Assembly: GCA_026874595.1 (NCBI GenBank)
Contig: CM049319.1
Location: forward strand, 67,547,917-67,611,916
Reading direction: 5' to 3'
DNA length: 64,000 nt
Source of the DNA: Sipunculus nudus
Lineage: Eukaryota > Annelida > Sipuncula > Golfingiida > Sipunculidae
The translations under genes were made by a program, and so were the position numbers. Positions 35,950 through 48,773 of the stretch are shown here, one piece after another. The notes below the pieces were generated by a model. The model made no database searches, was not told where the DNA came from, and saw only the letters and a list, made by a program, of their open reading frames with translations. Position 1 is the first letter of the stretch. Every line of letters starts with the position of its first letter.

Positions 35950-36420
35950 TCTTATAACTCTTACAATATGCCTATATTAGATATATAAATAATAAGGATT
36001 CGGCATCTTTTCAACAATAAAATAATAAATTCCGACATATTTGCGCAACGTGAATCCCGTTTTCCCTCATTTTCATTCCAATCAGTCCCATAAGCATTTG
36101 GATACCATATCTTTTACTGTTCACACATTATGCTAAACACATAAAACCAAAGTTTTTAAATACCATCTTGCATTATGGCAAGAGCCAACCATAGCTAGCT
36201 AGATTACATACTCTAGTTCATCCTCAGAGCTATGTGACCTCGGATAAGGGACTCCTAGTGATTTTGGTTAATGTCGATTCACGGTCAGTCCCGCACAAAC
36301 CCCGACTGAAGTCACATGGACGTGCCCCAACACTTACCCGGGCACTTAACGCTACCGGTATAATAAATAAGTCATACTGGTAACTGAGTAGACAGGCCAG
36401 GCAAAATATATATTTTCATT
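35950..36420. other. No gene seen
   Basis: AT-rich spacer between the repeat array and a possible minus-strand exon. No shared repeat recognised. Confidence 0.4.
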
Positions 36421-36615
36421 TCACGCCTCCATAGTTACACTTCCGAGATCCACAGTTCTGGACCTGGAGTAATGGCAACGATGCCAAGTGTTTCCTAAGG
36501 GAACATTTTCCCACCAACCTTGAGGAATTCGACATAATTTGCGAAAGGTCTTTCGTAGAAAATACACTTTGTGTCCAACGGTCAACCCTTCTCCTGGTGT
36601 GTTGTAGCTGTGGAC
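36421..36615 (-). CDS. Possible terminal exon, unknown product
   Basis: After the acceptor ACCTTTTCTTATGCTGGGACAG a phase-0 frame runs 64 codons to TGA. It begins VHSYNTPGEGLTVGHKVYFL and includes GWWENVPLGNTWHRC. The composition (aromatic, Gly, two Cys) looks like real protein. An internal CAG/GTCCAG could be a donor instead of the stop. It lies just outside copy B, 1.35 kb downstream of that gene's tail exon, and has no partner in copy A. Product unknown. Confidence 0.3.
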   Translation of the reverse strand, partial: VHSYNTPGEGLTVGHKVYFLRKTFRKLCRIPQGWWENVPLGNTWHRCHYSRSRTVDLGSVTMEA

Positions 36616-37965
36616 CTGTCCCAGCATAAGAAAAGGTAAAATGTTAGCAATATTGTCACCATTTCGTTAAATAACTAATGAATTCAATAAGGACTCGTGA
36701 CATATTCAGCGACTGATCACCCGTGTAATGATTATTATTGTTTCCGACAAAGAGTTTATGGTTTCACCTGTGATTTTGTGTTTTGTTAGCATGTGGGCTA
36801 TAGCCAGACTAAAAAGTCCGTGTGCCGTCCGTTCAATAACCGAACTTCTCAGCAATGGCGGAAACTATACAAAAAATTTACGTACAGTCACGTCTGAAAC
36901 ATTGCATACCAACAGAGAAGTAAGGAGGTACTCATCATGTGCACTTACATTGTCAAATCATGCAAACTGAAGTCAGAAATGTCGTAAACACAATATTCTC
37001 ACAGCCGTAATAGGAATCAAACTGTTCATTGGAAATTAATGCCGACTTCTTACAAGAATCCTTTGCAGGTTTTGCAGTTTTAATGGATTATTATACATCA
37101 AGGAGTTTCTCGTAAGAGGTAGACTGGCACAGTCGATCTAGTTGTTAGGACGTAATTCTTCCCGCTGGCTCTCGTTGTGTCAGAACAGGTACTGCCTCTT
37201 CGCGGCAAATTATAAACTTATTTACTGCGCTCTGATCGACTCATTTCATATATATTTAATGATAAGGGCTGGCACGTCAATACGTGCATGGAATCGCATT
37301 TTATTTTCCCAATTTCAATAGCAAATATTAATAATATATCCAGAACTACTTAAGAAGCAGATCTTCTCATTTTGTTTATATGATACCACACTGATATCGG
37401 TTGTGTTCATGGTCCAGTCCTGTATCTACTTTCAGTTAGGGAGATATTCCGATGACGGTTTCATTATAAACCAAGATAGAGCGCAGTAAAATTAGGTGTT
37501 GATCTGGATAATTTTGTTTTACCCTGGGGAGAAATATACGATAGTAGTGTACCAGTTAATCGATTATTTCGATAATTGGCCACTTAACTTTGTGCAGCCG
37601 TAACCTATACCTTTCAGTGTGATGTAGAAGTTAAACTGAAATTACTCGGTCAATACTTAAGGTATAATTCTATACAGAATATTTTACGGTGATATAGCTT
37701 CAACAATCGATTAATAATCGATCATCGTTGTCTTTTATCGTTCCATCATCGAACTTATTTTACAATGTCACTACAATTACATATCACTAATACACGCACA
37801 CCAAGTATAGATATATACATATCGCAGTAGTTATTAGGTCGTTAGAGTTCATGTTAATTTTGAGTTTATTTTGAAAGTAAACGTTTTGAGGGTTTTTTCA
37901 TTCGTCATTTAAAAAAATTATGGGAGTGGCAAAGTACTTCAGGTTGTATAAAAGGAACATTATAA

Positions 37966-38163
37966 TCAATAACTGATCAACCAGTTCCCGTCACTGGTAT
38001 ATACTCTACTGCATGATAGTCTTGTTGTCTTGACAACACCAGGTGAGCTCGTCCCAAAATTAGCAAAAATGTCCGAGCAGTTCAAATGATTGATATAATC
38101 CAGGCGGGATAACACGGCAAAGCTTTCTAAATTTCCAGACCTTTCTCCAAACTCACCAAATGA
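37966..38163 (-). CDS. Cytoplasmic-tail exon of membrane protein, copy B
   Basis: Phase-0 exon after TTGCCCTCAG, 65 codons then TGA. It starts SFGEFGERSGNLESFAVLSR and ends with YTSDGNWLISY, slightly longer than copy A. It keeps the frame with copy A over the full shared length. Whether it is spliced in depends on the upstream donor, which here is CAC/GTGTGA rather than CAG/GTGTGA. Confidence 0.4.
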   Translation of the reverse strand, partial: SFGEFGERSGNLESFAVLSRLDYINHLNCSDIFANFGTSSPGVVKTTRLSCSRVYTSDGNWLISY

Positions 38164-38957
38164 CTGAGGGCAACACTTTAATAATAACATTTATTTATTT
38201 TAGAAAAATAACATTTATAGTTGTTTCGAATAATCTCAACAAAACAGCATGCAAATGTGTAGTCTGTACATGAGAACTTCCTCATACGACATAATTAACA
38301 AAATGTTGATTTTTAGCCTCAAATATATTAAACTTTGAGGCTAAAAATTTATTATAATCGTAATCGTTGTCTTCTAAATTATTATCAGATCATTAAATAA
38401 AAGATAAATCGTGTATATCTTATTATTGACACAACCCAGACACAATACTTTAAATACACTTTATCCATATACATTAGTAACACATACCTCAGAATATCTG
38501 TAAGATAAAGTTAACCTTGTGCTGTTGAATGCATTAGTGTTACATTGCGTAGGATCATATATCAAAGATAAATGATCAAATATATAAATAAACATAATTT
38601 ATGCAATTAACCACTGTTTTCTGACGTCCTGTTTGCTTGGTATCATCATCAGAGAAACTGGGACAGTGCCAAGAATATTCGACCGGTGACAGCTAGGTAT
38701 CGCGGGTTTGGCCATGTTTGAAAATATTCCGCTAGAATTGTTATGGGTTGGATTATTCTTGGCGTTCTGTCATCTTACCTGAAGGCGAAACCAAACAGGG
38801 GTTTAATTGACGGATTTGTGAAACGAATGTAGCGTGAACAATGTGCATGAGGTGTGCTCTTTGTCCTGCAGTCCGTGTACATGCATGTTTTATTACACCA
38901 ACCGCTGGAGTCTCTTCTGTCCCTGGCACTCCCTGCATGGACCTTCATCATTCACAC

Positions 38958-39105
38958 GTGTGTCATTTCGTTATCCGACCCCTGCGAATTATTGTTTTCT
39001 TTCATCTTCTTTCTTCCCTTCACGTGACGTCTTATCAGCACCACAGTTCCAGTAATGAGAACCACCAAAACAAATCCTGCCATACTTCCCACAAACAGCC
39101 ACCTT
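38958..39105 (-). CDS. Transmembrane exon of membrane protein, copy B
   Basis: One split base plus 49 codons: membrane span LFVGSMAGFVLVVLITGTVV, basic RRHVKGRKKMK, then NNNSQGSDNEMTH. A clean 3-base deletion relative to copy A after the membrane span keeps the frame. Both tandem acceptors are conserved. Reading through the weakened donor gives M-T-H-V and a stop; an AATAAA lies about 75 bases further on (the minus-strand reading of TTTATT near 38889). Confidence 0.6.
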
Positions 39106-39845
39106 CTGTAGTCTGTTAAAATAAACAAGGTTTTCTTATTCATAGTTTATTTTATTATTTTAAAAAAAATGGATTAACAGCGGATATATTCACACTTTTA
39201 CTTTTCCTTTAAGTTAGGTATCGCTTCTGCCACAAAAACTTTAGAAAGATAACATTTACAAGTGATATGTGTGATACTGCGAATCCTGCAGTTTCAGTGG
39301 TTTGCTGCGAGCAACCACCAAACACGGACTCACGGTGGCGCCCCGCTACCCCCAGTGGTTCTGTCTTAAGAAACTTTAAACAAACTTAGCCTTCATTAAC
39401 CTGGAATCCCCTCCACAAATGTTAACTAAGCAGAAGACAGGGGTCCAGTAATACAGAGTCAGTGATATCATAACCTGGTGACAAAGTAACACAATGATCT
39501 GAACTGGATTTGAAAAAAATGCCAGATCATGTGAAGGTCCTGGGCGAAATGTACAATGAGCCGCCAAAAAGATGCCATAAAGATTAATATAACTCGCGAA
39601 TCAGCCTTTGGTCATTTCTCTAGGAAAATACTCTCTCTTAGTCAGCCTGTGGAGGCGGCTAAGGGTGATGGTGCGTTCTCTGGTGGTTACGAATCTAGTT
39701 ACTATTTTTTTCATCTATTTAGTCTGCCGTTTTGGCTTCTTTTGGAAAATGTGTCTTCCCTTTTAGGACTCTGTGACCTTAAAGAAAAAATTGGATTCAG
39801 TTCTGAACACTGGCGAGGCTTACATACGTGCATGTCGATCCTTAC

Positions 39846-39933
39846 CCGGATACCAGTATGTCAGGCGCGGTCCGTGAGAACGCTCGATGGCAGTAATAAT
39901 ACAATATGGAGTTAATATTATGTTGGATGAAGG
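39846..39933 (-). CDS. Ectodomain exon of membrane protein, copy B
   Basis: Same length (88), phases and donor (GG/GTAAGG) as the copy A exon. Encodes FIQHNINSILYYYCHRAFSR, then TAPDILVSG. The N-S-T sequon of copy A is lost (N-S-I); the Cys is kept. Confidence 0.45.
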
Positions 39934-40994
39934 CTGATAAATATAACATTTCTCCCGCGTTTGTCGTTGTAATTATCGGTGCATCACTTAGTTTGTTTGT
40001 GTTCAAAACCATATATTCATACACACGTGTATGGGTAACTTCGACTACTGATTATACTATTTTTTTTTTTACATTTTTCACTCCCAGTAATGGTAGTTAG
40101 GGAGGTTAGTACTTCCTTAGTACAATGATACTTGAGTACTCGAGTCCACCTGATTAAAAACGTACTCGAGCCCAAAATCACAACCCGAGTTCTTGTATAC
40201 TGGTAGGAAATATTATTTACGAAAGGTTAATAACATTTTATTTAAAATCTTTTCCATATTTGAAATTTGTTTAGTAAAATAAAGCGTTTTCTTATCAATA
40301 TTTGTGGACTGCGTCGGTTTTTGAGTATCTAAGATAATAAAAAAGTACTAAGGTGTATTATTGGATTAGTAACGTACATTCCCAATGATTTAAATAAATG
40401 TAGTTTATACGCATATATCATTCATCATTCCATCAAAATGATCACCCAGTCACTATGATCATTGTTTTTGTGTGTAAATCAGCTTTTATGATCATATTTT
40501 TTTTTTATCTTGAAATTATAGTGAACAATGTATTATGGTATCACATCTTTATCGAATTGTAAGAGGCCAGAGGGTTCAGAAGAGAAAAAAATTTAAAAGG
40601 GTATAGTATAATCTCAAACTGGAATTGTAGAAGAGTTTTATAATACCTGCTCTGGATTCCGGAGCAAATGTTAGTAATGTCGTTTGATCCATGCCCGTAG
40701 ACAGAGTCTGACCTTAAATGAAAAAAAATAACTAATGCAAGTAATGGTTAAACATATCCTTTAAACATTTTAAGACGATTATAGACCATTTCGGAATTCC
40801 AGGATCCGCAATTGTACTTAATTTTTAATATAACAATAAAAAATCGCAGTGAAACCTGTGTAATAAGACAACCTGCGTAAGGAACGTAATTCATAGTCTT
40901 ATTACTAATATCAGAAAGGTCATTTATAACCAATATGAATACTCTTTGTTCAATCAAGGGCGGTTTTAAAGACAGAAGTTATTATTACGCTAAC

Positions 40995-41137
40995 CATTTT
41001 GACAGAGTGTGGTGTATTTGGTTTTATACGATAACACACGGAGGTCCACCGCCAGCTCCTTCCTTTGGCTCTCCGTACAGTTCATTTGATTTAAATAAAG
41101 ACAGTTTCGAAGGACTTGCCCCAGTGTATCCAGGCTC
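40995..41137 (-). CDS. Cysteine-containing ectodomain exon of membrane protein, copy B
   Basis: Same 143-base length, acceptor and reading as copy A, with a GTTAGC donor (GTTAGT in copy A). All three Cys and the N-C-T sequon are kept. It is among the best conserved blocks of the whole duplication. A different frame of the same DNA ends with the CaaX-like C-V-I-V, but that frame does not fit both splice phases. Confidence 0.55.
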
Positions 41138-41394
41138 CTGTAAAACATATTTAAAAAAATGTGGACACAGTATATATACAATGTTGCCTGGGGTTACGTA
41201 GTGTATATCATGGAGTTTACATACATCTCGTGACCAAGCTAACGGTATTACAATGTTAGAAGATCGAATAGCGCGCACACAAACACGCGTGTATTGCTGA
41301 TGTTTTCATTTTATATTTACAAAAGTTCGCCTCAGACCCCCCAAAAAATAGATCAATGAAATATTTTCTTTTTACGCTTGTGATGTTGTATCAT

Positions 41395-41600
41395 TATATC
41401 AAGATTAAAATTATGTAATAATAATAAATAATTATAATAATTATTATAATAATAATACAAATAATATTACATATAATGATAATAATATTATAAACAAAAT
41501 ATCTGTATATATCATATGTTATATAAATATATTTATTATATATAATATATATTATATATTTAATGTATATAGGTGTATACATGTATATATATAAATATGC
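41395..41600. repeat. AT-rich simple repeat
   Basis: ATAATAATAATT and TATATAT runs; the copy A counterpart is at about 9430-9590. Open frames here are low-complexity Tyr/Ile text and are not genes. Confidence 0.7.
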
Positions 41601-41924
41601 GTGATATAATAAAAATGCGTGATATAAATCAGCATTATGTATAGGGTACAAAAGTGACAGTGTTTACAAGCCCTTGTCCAATCACTATCATCATCTCCTT
41701 ACCTACACAATGTCCCTGTCTGTTGATGAGATTTTATCGCTCCATCAAGCGTGTGAAAACAAGAATGTACGCCATCTGTATCACACACCGCAAGGACTGA
41801 CATGCACCCTGGGAAAAATAAATAAGGAAAGTTCATAGTTGTATTACTTCAAAGAAACCTACAGGTAAAATACAGGTTATTTATATCGTTGACTCAAGAT
41901 CTCTCAGCCCGATAACCTGACCAC

Positions 41925-42080
41925 AGTCAATAGATAGGTGTCCAGAGAGTCGAGGGGTAACGCTCGGCCCTTCACGCTGGTTCTATTCCTGGCGTTGTTG
42001 TGAGAGTGGATTGTATAGGCCCGTGCAAGCTAGGCTTAGGGTTTTCCATGGCTGGGTTCTCTGGTTTCCTCCAAACTTTT
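41925..42080 (+). mobile_element. tRNA-derived SINE fragment
   Basis: Near 41982-41992 lies GGTTCTATTCC, close to a Pol III B box, about 35 bases after GAGGGGTAACGCTC. It is followed by GGCTGGGTTCTCTGGTTTCCTCC, which resembles a core shared by common molluscan SINEs. The expected tail is missing. The piece is present in copy B only. Confidence 0.45.
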
Positions 42081-42599
42081 AATCTCTCAGAAAATCAATA
42101 TCTAAATGTACCTGTCTCTTTTTTAATTTACGACCGTGATATGACTGTTGAAAAAAATACTTTTCATAAAAAAATCTTCTGACAACAAGCGACTGACTAT
42201 CTGCTAACCTGCTGCCACTTAAAAGCTTTGACTAATCAGGCTGACAACACGTGACAACACGCTTACTCAACCAGCAATTTTCCTGAATAATTTCATGATT
42301 TTTTGTAATTGTTGCTTGATTGTTTGTTTTTGCTTTTCAACATGAGATGAAGTTTACGTTAAGGCATCAGTTTACAAAAATAATAACTGGGGGGGGGGGG
42401 GGGGGGAGAAGTGAAAAAATGTCTAGATTAGCTATACTGAAGAGCATTTATCAAATTATGTGAGTAAAATCGTTGTATATGCAAATGAATGAAGCAATAC
42501 TACACGATGATCCACAAAAATTCAAATTTAAGTTAATTTAATTGACACATGAAATGTCATAAATATAAAATAAATGGAACTGATCAGAAGATATTTCAC

Positions 42600-43341
42600 T
42601 AGAACGTATTATAGTGAGAGACATTAAATATATATATATACACACACACACACAAATATATGTATTATATTACTTTATCTTGTACCCTATGGTATTATAT
42701 AATAAATTATTGTATACCTTATATTATATTATCCTGTACCCTTTAATATATATAATACATTGTTATATACCACCTATTTTATATTATATTACTCTATATT
42801 ATATTTCATATCATTATATCATATTTTTATCATACTTTATTTTATTTTATTAAAGAAACTATGTCAGATTATTATTATGTATAGCGTTTTTTATAATAAA
42901 TGGTAAATGTATTTTATTAGTCGGTATGACGTATTGTCATGAGCACAGAGAACTGGGCATGATGATTATATAAGATACGATCTGCCATAACATAACAAAT
43001 AGTAACACCGTGAATCACTGTTTAAATGATATGAGCTTTCAGGGCATGGCGTCCTGCCAGCCGGCTGTGTTATCTTTAGTTTGTAACAGGAGCCTCTCTG
43101 TACATTCTCCCTGTTAAGATTAAATGAAAAAGGCAACAGGAACCTCAGTATAACTAGTATTGCCCGCGGGCGACTCGGTTTTGTCTCGGTTTATGGTAGA
43201 ACACTTTTCAGCTAATGCCTAAACACATAAAATGCTTTTCATCTTTCTCATACTATATCTAACCACATAAATAAACCTAAGCTCTCTCTCTCTCTCTTTC
43301 TCCCTCTCTCCCCTTCTTATTCTCCCTGTATATATATACTA

Positions 43342-43380
<39 letters not shown>
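42600..43380. repeat. AT-rich DNA with (TA)n and (CT)n
   Basis: TA, CA and TATTATA runs (42625-42860), a CT run at about 43282-43305 and a TA run at about 43331-43378. No gene seen. Absent from copy A as a block. Confidence 0.6.
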
Positions 43381-43381
<1 letters not shown>

Positions 43382-44388
43382 TTATATATATTTATATATA
43401 AAATGTGGTCAGTTTAAATTTGTGTTGCTGAAATGACGACATGGCTTTCATGAAATCAGGGGTAGGCGTTAACTTGTGGTGAAGATATAACATGGTATAT
43501 TCCCCTGTTGAAAAAGCGGGGACGGGACATGATAGGGAAGAAGGAAACGGCCCAGAGCAATACAGAACTAAAGAAATTACAATACAAAATACACTAATGG
43601 AAATAGGATAAAAAAATTATATAAACAATAATACATTTGCATATACTTGTTGTTACACCACGCACTTTACTAGCACTCATGATGTAGTCATATTCATCAT
43701 ATCATCATAAGAATAATTACAGTCAGGATACCAATCAGCGATATAACGGTTAATAGGGGGTTCAAGAGTAAATTCTAAACACATGGCTATACAGGACATA
43801 TTCATGCCAATTTATCATCTCTGGTCGGTACCTAAAGCATTAGTAATGTAACTATGTTATACAGGATAATATACCGGGTAATCCAGGATCGAATTCGTAA
43901 AAGAGTCTGGTACAGTGCCAATTTGTGTGTTAGAGTGGTGTTTAAACGAATTTGATTTTTGGATCAATACAAATTCGATACGACTTACATATTATAGCGC
44001 TCTTCTCGCTTAGGAACGTTTTATTTATAGTTCATTTTCCTATAAAACAGAAGCGTATATTTAATGTCCACAATAAATAGGAGTATCTGCAAAACTATAA
44101 ATATATATCATTTGGTTGGAAATAAATGACCCCGCAAAAATTCTGATAACTGTGTTAAATTGGTCTAATCGTTCAAGTGGTGTCATCTTATCGAGAGCGC
44201 AATTCATCGACTTTTAAATATTAGTAATCAGACTTTCCATAACACAGATTAAATCATAACAAACTAAACAAAAGGATGCATAGAACATTAAACATATAAA
44301 ACTAATCGATAATGAGTGAAAAATGAAAAGTGCGTGACAATTACATAGTAAGATAAATTTAACTACGGTAATCATGAAAAGGACTTAC

Positions 44389-44422
44389 CTTGTATGGAAA
44401 GTGCAAACGTAGCAAAAATCAT
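44389..44422 (-). CDS. First coding exon with signal peptide, membrane protein copy B
   Basis: ATG at 44422, MIFATFALSIQ, phase-1 donor G/GTAAGT (a better donor than copy A's). The exon length is identical to copy A. Confidence 0.45.
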
Positions 44423-44563
44423 TTTTATAAACATTTGCAATCGTTGTGAATCTGATGTTTTAACTGGCTTTAGTGGGTTACGTAAACACTGTCAACGACA
44501 GAACCTTTAATTATCGCCTCATTTGTTCTCGTTTATCAGAGCTTTGAATATCTGCGCTGACGG

Positions 44564-44574
44564 CTCTTTTTATA
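44564..44574 (-). promoter_or_regulatory. TATA box, copy B gene
   Basis: Minus-strand TATAAAAAGAG, about 145 bases before the ATG and aligned with TATTAAAAGG in copy A. This is the better TATA match of the two. Confidence 0.4.
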
Positions 44575-44716
44575 CTAACCTTCCAGTTAACCGCTGAGAT
44601 CACGTGGTGAGATGTGTTTTTTCGTTTATTTATGATGAGGCATGTACACCCTTGTGGAGCACTGACCTAGCTTTATATTGTAGGATATTAGTCATGATTT
44701 TTTTCACGTGACTCGT

Positions 44717-44726
44717 GGGAATTCCA
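44717..44726. promoter_or_regulatory. Rel/NF-kB (Dorsal-type) site, copy B
   Basis: GGGAATTCCA, identical to copy A (10993-11002), with the same distance and order relative to the TATA box. Confidence 0.3.
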
Positions 44727-44874
44727 ATGTTAAATTTCTGATACAAAACGGAAAATACAGCTCCCGTGACAACAAAGGGCTCTTGTTACATAAGTCAATG
44801 TTTTCATTACGCGTAATCATGTGTAATACTTGTGGGTGAGTGTGTGTTTCTGTAGGTACATTAATGATATAATG

Positions 44875-44918
<44 letters not shown>

Positions 44919-46039
44919 CACGTATATACATATACATGCATGTATTATTATTTCGTCCATCTCATGACTCATGGACAGTCTTGCATACCAGAATGCATAT
45001 GTTGCATTGAGTTGATTCTGTTCCATTGCATCGTCAGCCATTAACCTGGCGTATAATTGGAGAGCACATATACACTAACATGCAGTTTAGATTTGTGTAA
45101 ACATTTACAACTCATTCACGGATTAGAATATCTAAATGTGGTCAATGATACCTGCATGACCGCACAATATCCCGCACCTCCGCTGAGCTGATGTACCAAA
45201 ATTTAGAAGGGAACCGGATATCACTATTAGTTTATCGGTATCCTGTATTGACACCACCTATATATTGATATAGGTATTTATAAAGGACATGGATGTCAAA
45301 AAAGTATATTTGTATACATTCCAGGCTGGTCTTTCTCTATATAAATTAGAATTTCAGTCTGTCAGAGGAAGTCTTTTGTCCAAATGTCTGACCGCACATG
45401 TTAGGGAATGGAGAGTAGCCTGGTGATTTTTTTGTGTGCTGCGGCACTGAAAAGATAATCTTGTTATATTATTCGCTGTAAATGCTGGAAGAAAAAAGTT
45501 TTAAATTAATATCACTTATTCATAGTAATCATTGTGTCCCATTAAAGAGGCAGTGTCTGTTCATTACTTTTTTTAACGAGAGACAGAAAGAGACAGAGAC
45601 AGACAGGCAGGGACAGACGGTGCGACAGAGATAAAGGCAGAAAGAAAGAAAGAAAGAAAGAAAGAGAGAAGGAGAAATGTCTGTCAACGATATTGCTTGA
45701 ATAAGTCTAGAGAAGAGTAAGTTCAGATGAGAAAATGACACATAGATGAACAGTCCAGTTAATAAAAATTGAAACAAGGATGCAGAACAAACGGATAGAC
45801 ATACTAAAATCCGAGAAAACATATGGCAGGATAAAGAGGCACACAGACAGATACGAGCTGTCCCTGGTACATATTGGTAATAATAGACGTAGAGGTGAAA
45901 GAGACACACATACGGACAGGAACCTAATGAACCGGGATAAGTATAGTATTCTATGTCAGATATTTTGGTCTAGCTGGATTGTCGTGGATTTTATTGCCTT
46001 ACTTTGTCAGTTTGGGCGTACTGATTCCAAAAATATCAG

Positions 46040-46540
46040 ATGCCATTTTTTTCAGCCGTGTCTTCAGCCGCCATTTTGAATTTTAAAATAGCCGCAATTT
46101 TTCTTATATTTTGCTTTTATCTGGGCTTCTGAGCATTGTATAGTTATATTAATGGTAGAAACATCCATGTTTGAGATACAAGGGTTTCCAGTAAGTTATT
46201 GCCAGAATTGCTGCAAATGGGGTTAGGTCGCCATATTGAATTTCAAAACGGCCGTCATTTTTAACACATTTGCTTTTATCTGTTCTTGTGAGCACCGTAT
46301 AGAAGAATACAAATGGTAGCAACATTATTATTAGTAATATCAAGATATTAATCTAAGCAATTGCCGTAATTTTTACAAGTATTACTTGGTCACCATATTG
46401 AATTTCAAAATGGCCACCATTTTAATCCGTATTTGCTTAAATCGGGATCGATTTTAATTTGGTAAAGCATCATGATGAGTTTAAGAATGGCCTCCATATT
46501 TAATGATTTTTGCTGGTATCTCTGCACTTCAGTCCCAAAG
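46040..46540 (+). repeat. Diverged ~150-bp tandem repeats with ATGGC(C)GCCAT cores, copy B
   Basis: Counterpart of 12150-12830, shortened by at least one unit. It holds GCCGCCATTTTGAATTTT, GTCGCCATATTGAATTTCAA, and AATGGCCACCATTTT. Confidence 0.65.
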
Positions 46541-47521
46541 AAGGGTATCAGAATTATGGTATAGATGTCATGCATTTCTTTCTTGTTTTCCTCACTTTAA
46601 AAATAAATCATTAAAATGAATTTTAAACATTTCAACATAAGTGATTCACCTAAACACGCGCTATGCATGGCAAATTATCCCTTATAGAGGAGCTATAACT
46701 AATACATTCACCATGCATCCAAACTGAAACAGTTCAGCAACTTCCTATGGTGCAGGTAGTTCAAGACATTTTGGAGAGAAATTTTACCATCTTATGTTTC
46801 CTCCCATCCATTGTTAATAAAATGAGGAATTCTTGGTCCTGACGCCTTATACCAATATTTGCCAGTTAGCGATCTGGGACAAGCTTTCTGAATGTGTGGG
46901 TTTGATGCACCAAGGCTTCGTCTTCGCCCACTTGTTTTAAAATAATAACCATGTGATTACTTGTTTGAAAGCTTATGTAATGCTTTATTCACCTACTCTT
47001 GGACATACCGGCAAATTGGCCATCCCATTAAGGGCAACCCTATGCATGGTAACCTGACAGAATTTAAGTTCTCATACGTCAATTCTTTGAACATTTCATT
47101 CGTATTTCAAATGTGCATTTCGCTTATTTCCTATCTGATAATAAAATACAGTTTGCCTTTAATTTAATTTTTTTTAAACACGTTTTAAATAAAAATAAAG
47201 ACATCTATAGCTGGTAAATATATACATGTGTCTATATGTATGACATCTCTGTTAGTATTTAACGCATTAGGAACATACCATGGGATCATGGTCTGTCTCC
47301 GCTTGCGAGTGCGCCTTATTTTTTACATCTGTTTTATTCAATACAATGTGTTTCTATGCACGAATACTTCGCCGCATATTCATGAAATATAGAGTTTTCC
47401 AAAAATATTCTACCAGTTTAACATATACATTATTTTGAAACAGAAGGATGAAACTTAACATGATCGATGCCAACTGTCCTTTAACCATGTGTGAGCCTTA
47501 CAATTCTCAGTATTCACTGTA

Positions 47522-48773
47522 CCCAGTTACGGTGTTATGGACGTTCAAACAAAGATAACTCGTCCTTCACTATACCCAGTTACGGTGTTATGGACGTTCA
47601 AACAAAGATAACTCGTCCTTCACTATACCCAGTTACGGTGTTATGGACGTTCAAACAAAGATAACTCGTCCTTCACTATACCCAGTTACGGTGTTATGGA
47701 CGTTCAAACAAAGATAACTCGTCCTTCACTATACCCAGTTACGGTGTTATGGACGTTCAAACAAAGATAACTCGTCCTTCACTATACCCAGTTACGGTGT
47801 TATGGACGTTCAAACAAAGATAACTCGTCCTTCACTATACCCAGTTACGGTGTTATGGACGTTCAAACAAAGATAACTCGTCCTTCACTATACCCAGTTA
47901 CGGTGTTATGGACGTTCAAACAAAGATAACTCGTCCTTCACTATACCCAGTTACGGTGTTATGGACGTTCAAACAAAGATAACTCGTCCTTCACTATACC
48001 CAGTTACGGTGTTATGGACGTTCAAACAAAGATAACTCGTCCTTCACTATACCCAGTTACGGTGTTATGGACGTTCAAACAAAGATAACTCGTCCTTCAC
48101 TATACCCAGTTACGGTGTTATGGACGTTCAATCAAAGATAACTCGTCCTTCACCATACCCAGTTACGGTGTTATGGACGTTCAAACAAAGATAACTCGTC
48201 CTTCACTATACCCAGTTACGGTGTTATCGACGTTCAAACAAAGATAACTCGTCCTTCACCGTACCCAATTACGGTGTTATGGACGTTCAAACAAAGATAA
48301 CTCGTCCTTCACCGTACCCAGTTACGGTGTTATGGACGTTCTAACAAAGATGACTCGTCCTTCACCATACCCAGTTACGGTGTTATGGACGTTCAAACAA
48401 AGATAACTCGTCCTTCACCATACCCAGTTACGGTGTTATGGACGTTCAAACAAAGATAACTCGTCCTTCACCATACCCAGTTACGGTGTTATGGACGTTC
48501 AAACAAAGATAACTCGTCCTTCACCATACCCAGTTACGGTGTTATTGACGTTCAAACAAAGATAACTCGTCCTTCACCATACCCAGTTACGGTGTTATTG
48601 ACGTTCAAACAAAGATAACTCGTCCTTCACTATACCCAGTTACGGTGTTTTGGACTTTCAAACAAAGATAACTCGTCCTTCACTATACCCAGTTACGGTG
48701 TTATGGACGTTCAAACAAAGATAACTCGTCCTTCACTATACCCAGTTACGGTGTTATGGACGTTCAAACAAAG
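47522..48773 (+). repeat. 53-bp minisatellite, about 23.6 units
   Basis: The unit starts CCCAGTTACGGTGTTATGGA, continues with CGTTCAAACAAAGATAACTC, and ends GTCCTTCACTATA. The first eleven or so units are identical; later ones carry CACCATA, CACCGTA and TATTGACG variants. The last unit runs into GGGGTCACAAAAGCA. Copy A has a single related sequence at about 13768-13825 with the same right flank, so the array arose in copy B. Not a CRISPR: there are no unique spacers. Confidence 0.95.

Noticed and set aside
41024-41137. Alternative minus-strand frame ending in C-V-I-V (CaaX-like)
   Set aside because: The other frame of the same exon fits both splice phases and shows conservative amino-acid exchanges between copies; this one does not.
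45529-45909. Minus-strand frame with SLSVCLSVC text
   Set aside because: Derived from GACAGA/GAAAGA simple repeats on the plus strand.
47522-48773. CRISPR-like array
   Set aside because: The whole 53-bp unit is repeated with no unique spacers, in a eukaryotic genome; it is a minisatellite.
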